Of a DNA stretch of 64,000 nt, positions 63,614-64,000 are shown piece by piece (positions within the stretch are counted from its first letter, which is position 1; each line of letters starts with the position of its first letter). The notes under the pieces are model-generated. The model worked only from the letters and a program-made list of their open reading frames with translations. It did no database searches and had not been told where the DNA came from. Source of the DNA: Jeotgalibacillus sp. ET6 (lineage in GTDB: Bacteria > Bacillota > Bacilli > Bacillales > Jeotgalibacillaceae); contig NZ_JARUIU010000003.1 in assembly GCF_029667115.1 (NCBI RefSeq), positions 1 through 64,000 on the forward strand, read 5' to 3'. The translations under genes and the position numbers were made by a program.

Positions 63614-64000
63614 TTAGTTCATTTCGAGTTTCATATATTCTTCATCAATATAAACTCCATTTAGTTTAAGCGCCTTTTTTTCCAGGCCAAATGGTTTAAA
63701 TCCCAGCGAAGTGTATAACCTTTTCGCATTTGCATTGGATTCCACTACAGTCAACAGCACCTGTTCCACTTCCTTTATTTCACCCGCTTGTTGAATCGCT
63801 TTTTCTATTAGCTTTCTGCCAATTCCTTTTTGTCTATATTGAGGATCCACGTACATTGCCACAATATCTGATTTATGCCGGAGTTTTTCCTTTTTCTGTG
63901 GAATAAGTGTAACGGTCCCCACAAGTTTTTCATCAACCCATTCACCAAATGTGAAAAATCCGGGGAGCTCCAAACGCGTTTGAAATGCTTCGATGGATAA
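63614..64000 (-). CDS. GNAT N-acetyltransferase, cut by the right window edge
   Basis: At least 129 residues, open at the window edge. The reading frame continues from 63973 to 64000 without a stop, encoding SIEAFQTRLELPGFF, so its true start is outside. The acetyl-CoA loop is YRQKGIGRKL, after VAMYVDPQ, and NANAKRLYTSLGF is the usual C-terminal motif. Substrate unknown. Confidence 0.8.
   Translation of the reverse strand, partial: LSIEAFQTRLELPGFFTFGEWVDEKLVGTVTLIPQKKEKLRHKSDIVAMYVDPQYRQKGIGRKLIEKAIQQAGEIKEVEQVLLTVVESNANAKRLYTSLGFKPFGLEKKALKLNGVYIDEEYMKLEMN

Noticed and set aside
1-64000. CRISPR arrays, tRNA, rRNA, prophage modules
   Set aside because: No regularly spaced repeats, cloverleaf sequences, rRNA segments or phage structural genes were seen.

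Overview
This 64 kb window looks like ordinary chromosome from a low-to-mid GC, spore-forming member of the Bacillaceae or a close relative. The evidence is the set of recognisable Bacillus-type genes (ppaC, tcyP, asnO, cwlK, spo0M-like, RsbR paralogues, a yrhE-type formate dehydrogenase), strong AGGAGG ribosome binding sites, frequent GTG/TTG starts, and many simple intrinsic terminators. No rRNA, tRNA, CRISPR array or prophage was seen. A partial IS3-type insertion sequence lies at the left edge, and a roughly 200-230 bp MITE-like repeat occurs in five full-length or nearly full-length copies plus degenerate ones.

Region by region. (1) 1-7 kb: an IS3 fragment inserted into a repeat copy, a Ca2+/Mn2+-type cation exchanger behind a yybP-ykoY (Mn2+) riboswitch, an AlkD-like protein, an ECF sigma/anti-sigma operon ending in a membrane protein built from three repeats exactly 100 residues apart, a CapA-type lipoprotein, and a uracil-DNA glycosylase-like protein without iron-sulfur cysteines. 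(2) 7-17 kb: housekeeping and transport genes (ppaC, tcyP, Bmr/NorA-like MFS, 6-phosphogluconolactonase, AEC transporter, M50-like protein with an altered active site, CwlK-type peptidase, PP-loop and HAD proteins). (3) 17-32 kb: a xylose/xylo-oligosaccharide/glucuronate regulon. GH52 beta-xylosidase-xylA-xylB diverges from xylR across a xyl operator. A second arm (two Gfo/Idh/MocA dehydrogenases, uxaC, an SDR mannonate oxidoreductase, GH39 beta-xylosidase, uxuA) lies behind a second operator-like site and a cre-like site. Together they would cleave imported xylo-oligosaccharides in the cytoplasm, feed xylose to xylulose-5-phosphate, and take glucuronate to 2-keto-3-deoxygluconate. (4) 32-51 kb: accessory functions, including a divergent stand-alone MurE paralogue, several GNAT acetyltransferases (one AAC(6')-like), asnO, an ABC-F resistance-type ATPase with an attenuator leader carrying a three-codon upstream ORF, two c-di-GMP proteins, a GTPase-DUF697 protein and tandem RsbR stressosome paralogues. 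(5) 51-64 kb: a formate dehydrogenase and molybdenum cofactor island: fdhD, OFA-family transporter, DUF1641 protein, FDH alpha subunit, moaB, moaA, mobA, moaD, moaE, mobB, moeA, then divergent moaC and convergent moeB. It makes nearly every Moco step and the enzyme that uses it in one place.

The items most worth a second look are the ABC-F leader at 40977-41289, the Mn2+ riboswitch plus exchanger pair, the ECF operon with the 3 x 100-residue membrane protein, the MurE paralogue with altered substrate motifs, and the two uncharacterised dehydrogenases under apparent XylR control.
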